A stretch of DNA of 33,635 bases. Source: Sedimenticola thiotaurini (lineage in GTDB: Bacteria > Pseudomonadota > Gammaproteobacteria > Chromatiales > Chromatiaceae). The position numbers and the translations under genes are program-made. Of this stretch, positions 17,550 to 25,609 are shown in pieces; within the stretch, counting starts at the first letter, position 1, and the number at the start of each line of letters is the position of its first letter. The stretch is taken from assembly GCA_011051715.1 (NCBI GenBank), contig DRKP01000187.1, positions 1-33,635 of the forward strand, read 5' to 3'. The notes below the pieces were generated by a model. The model saw only the letters and a program-made list of their open reading frames with translations, was not told the DNA's origin and made no database searches.

Positions 17550-18911
17550 ATGGCTGGCATTTCCGCACCCGGTCTCGGTTCCGGCCTGGATGTAAACGGT
17601 ATCATCTCCCAGTTGATGGCGGTTGAACGTCAGCCGTTGACCAAGCTCGACCAGAAGGAGGCGGTCTACCAGGCCCAGATCTCCGGCTACGGCAGCCTCA
17701 AGAGTGCCCTTTCCAGTCTGCGCTCATCCCTCGACAAGCTGCAGGAGAGTGATCTCTTCCATGCCACCAGGGGAAACAGCAGTGATGAAGACGTACTGGT
17801 GGCCAGCAGCGATCCGGGCGCCGTTCCTTCGATCTACGATGTGACGGTCGACCGCATGGCCCAGAGGCACAAGGCCGGGTCCAGCGAATTCGCGTCCGAC
17901 GCCACCTTTGGGGGCGGTGCCGGCGATCAGTTGCAGATCATGATCGGTGCCAGCAGCTTCAGCATCGACCTGTCCGCCGGAATGACCCTGCAGGAGATTC
18001 AGGCGGCCATCAACGCGGATGACAATGGCACGGGAATCACCGCCGGCCTGATCACCGGTGACAGCGGCCGGCAGACGCTGGTGCTGACCTCACCGAAGAG
18101 CGGTTACGACGACCGTATCCAGTTTTCCTTTGGAGGTGGCATCGACGCCTCCACGTTCGGATTCACCACCCTCAACCGCGATGCCTCCGGCCAGCCACTG
18201 GCCGACGACACCGAACTCGACGCATCCCTGACGGTGGACGGGGTCTCCGTCACCCGGGGCACCAACTCTATCGACGATGTAATCGAGGGCCTCTCTCTCG
18301 AACTGAAGGGAACGGGGCATGCGGTCGCCAGTATCGACGACGATCCGGGAGCGGTGACGGCAGCGGTCAACGGTTTCATCAAGGCCTACAACGAGATGAA
18401 GGACCAGCTGGCGACCCTGTCGGAAGGCACGCTCAACGGCAGCAGCCTGTTGCGTACCGTCGAGTCCCAGGTCCGCGGAGTCGTCAACCGTTCCCTGAAC
18501 GGACTCGGCGACATCGGCTACCTGTCCCAGCTCGGCATCACCTCGGACGAGAAGACCGGTAAACTCTCCCTCGATGGCAGCATGCTGAACGACGCGCTGG
18601 ACCAGCACCGGGATGGCGTGGCGGCATTCTTCTCCGATTCGGACAGGGGTTTCGCCATCTCCTTCGATACCATGCTCGACGGCTTCCTGAAAAGTGGGGG
18701 CATGATCGATTCGGCGATCGACGGGACCAACAGCAGGATCGATCAGATCGGTGGTCGGCGTGAATCCCTGGAACGTCGGCTCGAGTCGATCGAGAGACGA
18801 TATCAGAATCAGTTCACCGCCCTGGACACCCTGGTTGCCCAGATGAACACCACCAGCAACTACCTGACGGGACAGCTCGAAAGTCTCGCCAACATGCTCA
18901 AGAACAAGTAA
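17550..18911 (+). CDS. fliD: Flagellar filament cap protein FliD
   Basis: FliD (HAP2), 453 residues, forms the cap at the filament tip that folds incoming flagellin. The N-terminus has the family pattern G-L-G-S-G-L-D-V-N-G-I-I-S-Q-L-M and Q-P-L-T-K-L-D. The C-terminus is a long helical region (about 375-453) with L-E-R-R-L-E-S-I-E-R-R-Y and the Q-F-T-A-L-D-T-L-V-A-Q-M-N block. The middle contains beta-rich flagellin_IN-like sequence. GAGGAGG before the ATG is a strong ribosome-binding site. fliS follows after 42 bases, giving the common order fliD-fliS-fliT. Confidence 0.95.
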   Translation: MAGISAPGLGSGLDVNGIISQLMAVERQPLTKLDQKEAVYQAQISGYGSLKSALSSLRSSLDKLQESDLFHATRGNSSDEDVLVASSDPGAVPSIYDVTVDRMAQRHKAGSSEFASDATFGGGAGDQLQIMIGASSFSIDLSAGMTLQEIQAAINADDNGTGITAGLITGDSGRQTLVLTSPKSGYDDRIQFSFGGGIDASTFGFTTLNRDASGQPLADDTELDASLTVDGVSVTRGTNSIDDVIEGLSLELKGTGHAVASIDDDPGAVTAAVNGFIKAYNEMKDQLATLSEGTLNGSSLLRTVESQVRGVVNRSLNGLGDIGYLSQLGITSDEKTGKLSLDGSMLNDALDQHRDGVAAFFSDSDRGFAISFDTMLDGFLKSGGMIDSAIDGTNSRIDQIGGRRESLERRLESIERRYQNQFTALDTLVAQMNTTSNYLTGQLESLANMLKNK

Positions 18912-18953
18912 CCCTGTGATCTGGACAACCTCCAGCGATCGAGGAATCACCCA

Positions 18954-19376
18954 ATGGTAAAATCAAGAATCAACAGCGCCCTCTCCCAGTATCAGAGCGT
19001 CAGCATCTCGTCCAGAGTGGAGGACGCAACGCCCCATCGTCTGATCCAGATGCTGATGGAGGGTGCGCTGGACAAGATCGCCACCGCCAAGGGCCACATG
19101 CTGCACGATGAACCGGCAGAGAAGGGGCGCCACATCAGCTGGGCGATCTCGATCATCAGCGGCCTGCAGAACAGTCTCGACATGGACCGGGGTGGCGAGC
19201 TGTCGCGCAACCTGGACGACCTCTACGACTACATGGTACGGCGGCTGGGCGAAGCGGGGGCCAGCAACGATCCCGCCATCCTGGACGAGATCTCCTCCCT
19301 GCTGCTGGAGGTGAAGGGCGCCTGGGATGTGATTCCGCAGCAACTGGCGGCGGAGAGCCGTAAGGCCGCCTCCTGA
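18954..19376 (+). CDS. fliS: Flagellin export chaperone FliS
   Basis: FliS, 140 residues, binds the C-terminus of flagellin in the cytoplasm and keeps it from polymerising before export. The sequence has the family core: Y-Q-S-V near residue 13, A-T-P-H-R-L-I-Q-M-L-M-E-G-A (about 25-38), a central A-I-S-I-I-S-G-L-Q-N-S-L-D, and L-D-D-L-Y-D-Y-M. It should be an all-helical bundle. Its stop overlaps the start of the next gene by one base (TGATG), so the two chaperones are coupled. Confidence 0.93.
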   Translation: MVKSRINSALSQYQSVSISSRVEDATPHRLIQMLMEGALDKIATAKGHMLHDEPAEKGRHISWAISIISGLQNSLDMDRGGELSRNLDDLYDYMVRRLGEAGASNDPAILDEISSLLLEVKGAWDVIPQQLAAESRKAAS

Positions 19377-19711
19377 TGCAGGAAGATCTCCCCATGCCGC
19401 CGCCGGTCCCGGAGCCACTGGCCGAGGCCCTGAAGCTGTCGGAACGGATGAGCCTTCTCGCCGGGGAGGCACAGTGGGACCAGGTCCGCTCCCTGGAGGA
19501 GGCGCGCCGTCCGCTGCTGCAACGCTGTTTTCCGCTGCACGGCGATCTTCCCGACCCGGCTGCAACCGAGCGGCAGATCCGGCGCATCCTGGAGCTGGAC
19601 CGCCGGGTCATGGAGCTGGCCGGGGCGGCCAGGGGCGAGGTGCAGGAGGCGTTGCGCAGGATGAGCCAGGGCCGCGCCGCGATTCAGGCCTACGACCGGG
19701 TCGGCACCTGA
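19376..19711 (+). CDS. fliT: FliT-like flagellar chaperone
   Basis: This 111-residue protein is predicted to be almost wholly helical. It contains A-G-E-A-Q-W-D-Q-V-R-S-L-E-E-A-R-R-P-L-L, similar to the W-D-x-L-x-x-L-E-x-x-R-x-x-L pattern of FliT, and a later R-I-L-E-L-D-R-R-V. FliT holds FliD before export and in enterics also restrains FlhDC. FliT sequences vary strongly, so position is important evidence: directly after fliS, overlapping its stop by one base. It ends the flagellar block; the next gene is convergent, with only 23 bases between stops and no clear terminator. Confidence 0.75.
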   Translation: MQEDLPMPPPVPEPLAEALKLSERMSLLAGEAQWDQVRSLEEARRPLLQRCFPLHGDLPDPAATERQIRRILELDRRVMELAGAARGEVQEALRRMSQGRAAIQAYDRVGT

Positions 19712-19734
19712 TCCACCCTATCTGTCGCCGCGCG

Positions 19735-20559
19735 CTAGCCGACCGTCCCCCCCCCCTTCAGCACCAGCTCGATCACGAACTTGCTGCCGAAATAGGCCAG
19801 CATCAGCACCACGAACCCGGCCAGGGTCCAGATCAGTGCCTTCTGCCCGCGCCAGCCGAAGCGGAAGCGCCCCCACAGCAATCCCCCGAACACCAGCCAG
19901 GCGGCGATGGAGAGGATGGTCTTGTGCACCAGGTGCTGGGCGAACATGTCCTGCAGGAACATGAAGCCGGTGATCAGGGCCAGGGTCAGCAGCACGAAGC
20001 CGACGCCGATCATCTCGAACAGCAGCGCCTCCATGGTCTGCAGTGGTGGCAGCGAGCGGATGAAGCCGCCAGGATGGCGGTGACGCAGGTGGTGGTCCTG
20101 GATCGCCAGCAGGATCGCCTGCACGCTGGCCATGGTGAGCAGGCTGTAGGCCAGCAGCGAGATCAGCACGTGGATGCGCAGTCCCCACGGGGCATGGGGG
20201 GACAGGAAGTGGGCAGCGGGGAAGCGGGCCTGGAACACGATGGCCAGGGCCGCCAGGGGCAGCAGGGCGATGCCCAGGTTCTCCACCGGCTTGGACAGGG
20301 AGGAGAGCATCAGCAGCAGCACGATGGTCCAGGAGATCATCGATGCGGCATCGAAGAATCCCAGGTTGATGCCGCTCTCGGTGAAGACATGCTGATAGAG
20401 ATAGATGCCGTGCAGCACCACGCCCACCAGTCCCAGACCGATCGCCAGCATCCGCGGGGGCTGCCGTTCGGCGCCGGGCCGAAACAGGCGCACGGCGACG
20501 ACCACCCCTGCGGTCAGATAGCAGAGGATGGCGACGATGGCGGTGGGGTGGCTGCTCAT
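19735..20559 (-). CDS. ypjD: YpjD/CcsA-like inner-membrane protein
   Basis: The 274-residue protein is highly hydrophobic, with about eight membrane segments, and resembles the cytochrome c assembly (CcsA/CcmC-like) family member YpjD of E. coli. E. coli ypjD also lies divergent from ffh, as here, which supports the identification. Histidines in H-V-L-I-S-L-L-A-Y-S, Q-H-L-V-H-K-T and elsewhere could bind haem as in the wider family, but the tryptophan-rich haem-handling motif is not evident. The start at 20559 gives a hydrophobic N-terminus at once; the longer frame into ffh is discarded. A run of ten C (ten G in the coding strand, 19747-19756) lies a few codons before the stop, so slippage would change the C-terminus. 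Confidence 0.82.
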   Translation of the reverse strand: MSSHPTAIVAILCYLTAGVVVAVRLFRPGAERQPPRMLAIGLGLVGVVLHGIYLYQHVFTESGINLGFFDAASMISWTIVLLLMLSSLSKPVENLGIALLPLAALAIVFQARFPAAHFLSPHAPWGLRIHVLISLLAYSLLTMASVQAILLAIQDHHLRHRHPGGFIRSLPPLQTMEALLFEMIGVGFVLLTLALITGFMFLQDMFAQHLVHKTILSIAAWLVFGGLLWGRFRFGWRGQKALIWTLAGFVVLMLAYFGSKFVIELVLKGGGTVG

Positions 20560-20677
20560 GACCGGGGGATAATCGCATATTTGGGTAGCAGGCTCTAGCT
20601 GCCCGGCAGGCGGGTAAGTACCCCGCGACGGGCCCCGGGAGGCCGGGGGCCGGTACCTCGAACCCGGTGCCTGGGGG

Positions 20678-20683
20678 TATACT
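20678..20683 (+). promoter_or_regulatory. Likely -10 box of the ffh promoter
   Basis: TATACT is a strong -10 hexamer 49 bases before the ffh ATG in the 172-base divergent gap with ypjD. A clear -35 partner is not visible. Confidence 0.4.
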
Positions 20684-20731
20684 ACGCCGATCGATCCCGG
20701 GCCCGTGCCCGTCACCGGACAAGCGACCAAC

Positions 20732-22126
<1,395 letters not shown>

Positions 22127-22190
22127 GAACTACAGGGCCGAGGAACTACAGGACCGAGGAACTACAGGGCCGAGGAACTACAGGGCCGAG
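22127..22190 (+). repeat. Four tandem copies of a 16-bp unit
   Basis: The unit GAACTACAGGGCCGAG occurs at 22127-22142, 22143-22158 (one change, GGGCC to GGACC), 22159-22174 and 22175-22190. The array begins immediately after the ffh TAG and ends three bases before a second, unrelated tandem repeat. Both are in the gap before rpsP. Confidence 0.95.
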
Positions 22191-22193
22191 GGA

Positions 22194-22242
22194 CCCCTCA
22201 CCCCTCACCCCTCACTCCTCACTCCTCACTCCTCACTCCTCA
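22194..22242 (+). repeat. Seven tandem heptamers, CCCCTCA x3 then CTCCTCA x4
   Basis: Seven exact heptamers of the form CYCCTCA run without interruption: three CCCCTCA followed by four CTCCTCA. The plus strand is almost purely pyrimidine over 50 bases. Heptamer arrays of this type are known as short tandemly repeated repetitive sequences in some bacteria, mainly cyanobacteria; I do not know whether this one belongs to a described family. It sits just upstream of the probable rpsP promoter. Confidence 0.95.
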
Positions 22243-22279
22243 CCCTCCCATCCCCCCTTCCAATTTTCCCGGAATTGCG

Positions 22280-22285
22280 TACAAT
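22280..22285 (+). promoter_or_regulatory. Probable -10 box of the rpsP operon
   Basis: TACAAT is a good -10 hexamer 71 bases before the rpsP ATG; TTCCAA at 22258-22263 is a weak -35 candidate with 16-base spacing. It would drive rpsP-rimM-trmD-rplS independently of ffh. Confidence 0.45.
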
Positions 22286-22356
22286 GCGCGGTTTACCTCC
22301 TGCCGGCTGGTCGGCCGGTGGTGCGTAACCGAAACAACTTTATTCAAGGGCAGGAT

Positions 22357-22620
22357 ATGGTCACGATTCGTCTCTCCCGGACCGGCGCCAAGAAGCGGCC
22401 GTTCTATCACATCGTCGTCACCGACAGTCGCAATCCCCGTGACGGGCGCTACATCGAGCGGGTGGGTTTCTTCAACCCGGTGGCCACCGGCGGCGAGGAG
22501 CGGCTGCGTGTCGACCAGGCGCGGGTGCAGCACTGGGTCTCCCACGGCGCCCGGATGAGCGACCGGGTGGCCCAGCTGGTGAAGCAGGCGGCCAGGCAGG
22601 CGGAGTCGGCGGCGGCCTGA
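22357..22620 (+). CDS. rpsP: 30S ribosomal protein S16
   Basis: S16, 87 residues, is a small-subunit protein needed for 30S assembly. The sequence begins M-V-T-I-R-L-S-R-x-G-A-K-K-R-P-F-Y and continues with [21 protein letters not shown], the strongly conserved family core. The start at 22357 is fixed by this; 13 extra upstream codons in frame are not part of the family. It is first in the rpsP-rimM-trmD-rplS operon, an order conserved across many bacteria. Confidence 0.97.
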   Translation: MVTIRLSRTGAKKRPFYHIVVTDSRNPRDGRYIERVGFFNPVATGGEERLRVDQARVQHWVSHGARMSDRVAQLVKQAARQAESAAA

Positions 22621-22654
22621 CCGGCGTCCGCGGGGCCGGACGGCCCGCTCCGGC

Positions 22655-23167
22655 ATGGGGGACGATCGGGAGCAACGCTGGGTCGTGCTGGGGCGTGTCT
22701 CCGGCCTGTTCGGCGTTCGCGGCTGGGTCAAGGTGTTCTCCGATACGGCGCCACGGGAAAACATCCTCGATTACCGGAGCTGGTATCTGAAGCGGCGGGG
22801 CGAGTGGCGTCCCTACCGCTTGCTGGAGGGGCGGCGCCAGGGCAAGGGCATCGTCGCCCGGCTCGAGGGCTGCGGCGACCGGGAGCAGGCGGCGGAACTG
22901 GTCGGCGCCGATATCGCCGTCAGGCGGGAACAGCTGCCGGCGGCCGCCGACGGTGAGTACTACTGGACCGACCTGCAGGGACTGCGGGTGGTCAATCTCG
23001 GGGGGATCGATTTCGGCCGGGTGGACCACCTGTTCGAGACCGGCGCCAACGACGTGATGGTGGTGAAGGGCGAGCGCCGCCGTCTGATCCCCTTCATCGA
23101 TGGGGTGATCGACGGGGTGGACCTGGAGGAGGGGGTGATCCGGGTCGACTGGGACCAGGACTTCTAG
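22655..23167 (+). CDS. rimM: Ribosome maturation factor RimM
   Basis: RimM, 170 residues, helps the 30S head mature by binding S19. The N-terminal RimM domain has V-V-L-G-R-V-S-G-L-F-G-V-R-G-W-V-K-V and the C-terminal PRC-barrel domain has Y-Y-W-T-D-L-Q-G-L-x-V, then D-V-M-V-V-K-G-E, L-I-P-F-I and a final V-D-W-D-Q-D-F. The length is typical, so the protein seems complete. The last base of its TAG stop (23167) is also the first base of a 162-bp fold-back element that separates it from trmD. Confidence 0.95.
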   Translation: MGDDREQRWVVLGRVSGLFGVRGWVKVFSDTAPRENILDYRSWYLKRRGEWRPYRLLEGRRQGKGIVARLEGCGDREQAAELVGADIAVRREQLPAAADGEYYWTDLQGLRVVNLGGIDFGRVDHLFETGANDVMVVKGERRRLIPFIDGVIDGVDLEEGVIRVDWDQDF

Positions 23168-23328
23168 GAGCCTGTCGGACTTGATCGTTCGAAGCGCAAA
23201 TCACCGGGGGCGGATCAAATCGGTTTATCGAATGAGGCGAACAGCAGGGCTGTTTAACGAGTTCGATACGCTGAGTTGATCGCCATCCAGGGACTTGCAG
23301 CCAGACAGCATCAAGTCCGACAGGCTCC
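23167..23328. repeat. 162-bp fold-back (MITE-like) element
   Basis: The ends are a perfect 19-bp inverted repeat: GGAGCCTGTCGGACTTGAT at 23167-23185 and its complement at 23310-23328. Further pairs lie at matching distances inside: GATCAA 23213-23218 with TTGATC 23276-23281, TATCGAA 23226-23232 with TTCGATA 23262-23268, and a central hairpin AACAGC/GCTGTT at 23240-23254. All share one centre near 23247. There is no reading frame for a transposase. The clean ends and nested symmetry suggest a non-autonomous mobile element, but no target duplication is obvious at the borders. Confidence 0.8.
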
Positions 23329-23330
23329 CC

Positions 23331-23400
23331 GGGAACCTCCGGAGATTGGTCTGGACGCTTCGGCTGCCAGGTGCGGGTTCATGATTGTTCAGAGGTTCCC
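23331..23400. repeat. 70-bp palindrome-bounded sequence before trmD
   Basis: GGGAACCTC at 23331-23339 is repeated in inverse as GAGGTTCCC at 23392-23400, 52 bases apart and two bases beyond the fold-back element. The right arm, with the A before it, includes AGAGG, the best candidate for the trmD ribosome-binding site, 11 bases before its ATG. It may be a second small repeat or an RNA hairpin that can hide the start of trmD. Confidence 0.6.
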
Positions 23401-23406
23401 CAGGCC

Positions 23407-24150
23407 ATGCGCTTCGACGTGGTGACCCTGTTCCCGGAGATGTTCCGGGCCATGACCGGCAGTGGCGTCACCGGCCGCGCCTTCGATCGTGGGCGGGCGC
23501 AGCTGGTGTTGTGGAACCCGCGGGACTACACCCACGACGTGCACCGCACGGTGGACGACCGCCCCTACGGGGGTGGGCCGGGCATGGTGATGAAGATCGA
23601 GCCCCTGCTGGCGGCGATCCAGGCAGCCAGGGCGGCGGCCCCCACTTCCCGGGTGGCCTACCTCAGCCCCCAGGGGCGGCGCCTGGATCAGGCGGCGGCG
23701 GGGGAGATGGCGCAGCGCGACGGCATGATCCTGGTCGCCGGCCGCTACGAGGGCATCGACGAGCGTATCGTCGGGCGCTGCGTGGATGAAGAGTGGTCCA
23801 TTGGCGACTACGTGCTGAGCGGCGGTGAGCTGCCGGCCCTGGTGCTGATGGATGCGGTGATCCGGCTGTTGCCGGAGGTGCTGGGCGACGCGGAGTCGGC
23901 GCAGCAGGACTCCTACATGGATGGCCTGCTCGACTGCCCCCACTATACCCGGCCCGAGGTTTTCGACGGCGAGGCGGTGCCCGCCGTGCTGCTCAGCGGC
24001 GACCACGCGGCGATCCGCCGCTGGCGCCTGCAGCAGTCCCTGGGGCGAACCTGGCTGCGACGGCCGGATCTGCTCGAGGGGCGCCGGCTGAGCGACGAGG
24101 AGCAGGAATTGTTGAACGAGTTTATTCAGGCGCACACAGGCGCCGGTTGA
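23407..24150 (+). CDS. trmD: tRNA (guanine-37-N1)-methyltransferase
   Basis: TrmD, 247 residues, methylates G37 next to the anticodon and so prevents frameshifting. It starts [13 protein letters not shown]; the 12 in-frame codons before 23407 lie in repeat DNA and are excluded. The deep-knot SAM site is seen as [12 protein letters not shown] and [14 protein letters not shown], with Y-T-R-P-E later. It belongs with rimM before and rplS 19 bases after, but the gap to rimM has been filled by two repeat sequences. Confidence 0.96.
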   Translation: MRFDVVTLFPEMFRAMTGSGVTGRAFDRGRAQLVLWNPRDYTHDVHRTVDDRPYGGGPGMVMKIEPLLAAIQAARAAAPTSRVAYLSPQGRRLDQAAAGEMAQRDGMILVAGRYEGIDERIVGRCVDEEWSIGDYVLSGGELPALVLMDAVIRLLPEVLGDAESAQQDSYMDGLLDCPHYTRPEVFDGEAVPAVLLSGDHAAIRRWRLQQSLGRTWLRRPDLLEGRRLSDEEQELLNEFIQAHTGAG

Positions 24151-24169
24151 GAGACAGGAGCATACGACC

Positions 24170-24514
24170 ATGAGCAACATCATCCAGGAACTTGAAGCCG
24201 AACAGATGGGCCGTGAGATCCCGGACTTTGGTCCCGGCGATACCGTGGTCGTCCAGGTCAAGGTGAAGGAGGGCAACCGCGAGCGCCTGCAGGCCTTCGA
24301 GGGCGTGGTGCTGGCGAAGAAGAACCGGGGTCTCAACTCCTCCTTCACCGTGCGCAAGATCTCCCATGGCGAGGGGGTGGAGCGGGTGTTCCAGACCTAC
24401 AGCCCGGTGGTGGCCGAGATCCAGGTGAAGCGTCGTGGTGACGTACGCCGGGCCAAGCTCTACTACCTGCGCGGCCGTACCGGCAAGGCGGCCCGGATCA
24501 AGGAGAAGATCTGA
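24170..24514 (+). CDS. rplS: 50S ribosomal protein L19
   Basis: L19, 114 residues, lies at the interface of the two ribosomal subunits. Recognisable blocks are [44 protein letters not shown] and [16 protein letters not shown]. The length is standard. It is the last gene of the rpsP operon; a transcribed tail with several hairpins and a terminator follows. Confidence 0.97.
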   Translation: MSNIIQELEAEQMGREIPDFGPGDTVVVQVKVKEGNRERLQAFEGVVLAKKNRGLNSSFTVRKISHGEGVERVFQTYSPVVAEIQVKRRGDVRRAKLYYLRGRTGKAARIKEKI

Positions 24515-24590
24515 TCTGGTCGGGCCCCTTCCCGCCGGTGCCGGAATGAGCGCATGGCAGGAAGGGGTATCCGGCGATCTTCCATGGCCT

Positions 24591-24634
24591 CGACGCCGCC
24601 GCGGCGGTGTCGGGGGGTGGCCGGACGACCGGCC
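24591..24634 (+). other. Two GC-rich hairpins in the rplS 3' region
   Basis: CGACGCCGCC (24591-24600) pairs with 24603-24612 over a 2-base gap with one G-U pair, and GGCCGG (24619-24624) pairs with CCGGCC (24629-24634) over ACGA. A further palindrome, CCCGGGCGCCCGGG, lies at 24673-24686. No reading frame here looks like a protein. They form a structured tail about 200 bases long before the terminator. Confidence 0.45.
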
Positions 24635-24713
24635 ATTCCGGTGCCGGCCTGAATCCTGCGACTGAGCAGTCTCCCGGGCGCCCGGGGCCCTCTCCCGCCA
24701 TTTCCGTTTCCAG

Positions 24714-24742
24714 ACACCCCGCCTCGGCGGGGTGTTTGCGTT
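24714..24742 (+). terminator. Intrinsic terminator of the rpsP-rplS operon
   Basis: ACACCCCGCC at 24714-24723 pairs perfectly with GGCGGGGTGT at 24726-24735, followed by TTTGCGTTT. The GC-rich 10-bp stem and T-rich tail are those of a Rho-independent terminator. It ends 24 bases before the LexA box of imuA. Confidence 0.78.
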
Positions 24743-24763
24743 TCCGGCAGGGCCGACTAGAAT
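24736..24763 (+). promoter_or_regulatory. Probable imuAB promoter
   Basis: TTGCGT at 24736-24741 and TAGAAT at 24758-24763 are 16 bases apart and resemble -35 and -10 boxes. The -35 overlaps the tail of the preceding terminator, and the LexA box covers the expected start of transcription. Confidence 0.5.
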
Positions 24764-24764
24764 A

Positions 24765-24784
24765 TACTGTATATATACACAGTA
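24765..24784 (+). promoter_or_regulatory. LexA operator (SOS box) of imuAB
   Basis: TACTGTATATATACACAGTA contains CTGT-N8-ACAG and differs at only a few central bases from the E. coli consensus TACTGTATATATATACAGTA. It overlaps the likely transcription start and lies 30 bases before the imuA start. LexA bound here should block transcription until DNA damage activates RecA. Confidence 0.93.
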
Positions 24785-24813
24785 TATGACCGCACCCGCG
24801 GCCCCCTTCCCCG

Positions 24814-25443
24814 ATGTCGGCGAATCTCGAACGTCTGCTGCAGCATCATCCCGAACTCCGCCGTGGCCCCGGAATGGCCGCCGCGCCGGAGAAGGGCATC
24901 CCGACCGGCTTTCCGGTGCTCGACCGGCAGCTGCCGGGAGGGGGCTGGCCCGGCCGCGCGATCACCGAACTGCTGGTCGGCGGCGGGGGCGCCCATGCCC
25001 TCGGGCTGCTGCTGCCCGCCCTCGCCCGGTTGAGCCGGGAGGGTCGCTGGATCGTGCTGGTGGCGCCGCCCTGGCTCCCCTATGCCCCGGCGCTGCAGGC
25101 GGCCGGCGTCGACCTGGCCCGCCTGCTGCTGGTCGAGCCGGCCGCTGAACCGGACCGGCTCTGGGCCCTGGAGCAGGCGCTGCGCTCGGGCGGCTGCAGT
25201 GCCGTGCTGGCCTGGCCACGCCGGCTCCGTCCCAGCGCCCTGCGCCGGCTGCAGCTGGCGGCGGAGGCGGGGGCGGCCGGTGGCTTCCTGTTTCGCCCCT
25301 TCGCGGCTGCGGCGGAACACTCCCCCGCCGCCCTGCGGCTGCGGCTGGCGCCGGCGGGCGACGGCTGGGAGATCGATCTCCTCAAGCGCCGGGGGGGCTG
25401 GCCGCTGTCCGGCATCCGGCTGCCTCTCCGGCCGGCGGAATGA
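24814..25443 (+). CDS. imuA: ImuA, translesion-synthesis accessory protein
   Basis: The 209-residue protein matches the ImuA (also called SulA-like) family: G-F-P-V-L-D-R-Q-L-P-G-G-G-W-P-x-G-x-I-T-E-L-L near residue 30-53, then L-P-A-L-A-R-L and W-I-V-L-V-A-P-P-W-L-P-Y-A-P. It is a RecA-fold protein, but the Walker A site is replaced by a Gly-rich G-G-G-G-A, so ATP binding is doubtful, as in other gammaproteobacterial members. ImuA works with ImuB and usually DnaE2 in mutagenic repair. The start at 24814 gives a normal family N-terminus but has a poor ribosome-binding site. The LexA box upstream confirms SOS control. Confidence 0.88.
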   Translation: MSANLERLLQHHPELRRGPGMAAAPEKGIPTGFPVLDRQLPGGGWPGRAITELLVGGGGAHALGLLLPALARLSREGRWIVLVAPPWLPYAPALQAAGVDLARLLLVEPAAEPDRLWALEQALRSGGCSAVLAWPRRLRPSALRRLQLAAEAGAAGGFLFRPFAAAAEHSPAALRLRLAPAGDGWEIDLLKRRGGWPLSGIRLPLRPAE

Positions 25444-25473
25444 GCCGCCTCTCCCGGCCGATGGAACCCTGGC

Positions 25474-25609
25474 CCGAATGTTTCACCCGGGGACGCGAGG
25501 ACGCGTTCAGCGATGCCCGGCAACATTCTGTACTCCGCCAATATCCCGGGACTTCGTATGGAATACAGTACGTTGAAACCTGATTTCAGTGATCGGGTGA
25601 AATATCCGG
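25474..25609. repeat. Imperfect fold-back sequence at the imuA-imuB junction
   Basis: The outer arms 25474-25489 (CCGAATGTTTCACCCG) and 25594-25609 pair at 14 of 16 positions, nine of them in a row. Inner arms beginning AACATTCTGTACTCC (25522-25536) and GGAATACAGTACGTT (25560-25574) pair at 12 of 15. Between them lies CCCGGG. The whole resembles a cruciform-forming repeat of about 136 bp. All three possible starts of imuB lie within it, so it supplies the leader and perhaps the first codons of imuB. Confidence 0.65.

Noticed and set aside
18922-18936. GG-N10-GC between fliD and fliS
   Set aside because: Only the invariant dinucleotides match; the rest of the sigma54 consensus is absent, and such spacing is common by chance in GC-rich DNA.
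24732-25148. A 138-codon frame starting before the LexA box and overlapping imuA
   Set aside because: It runs across the promoter and operator and is out of frame with the conserved ImuA sequence.
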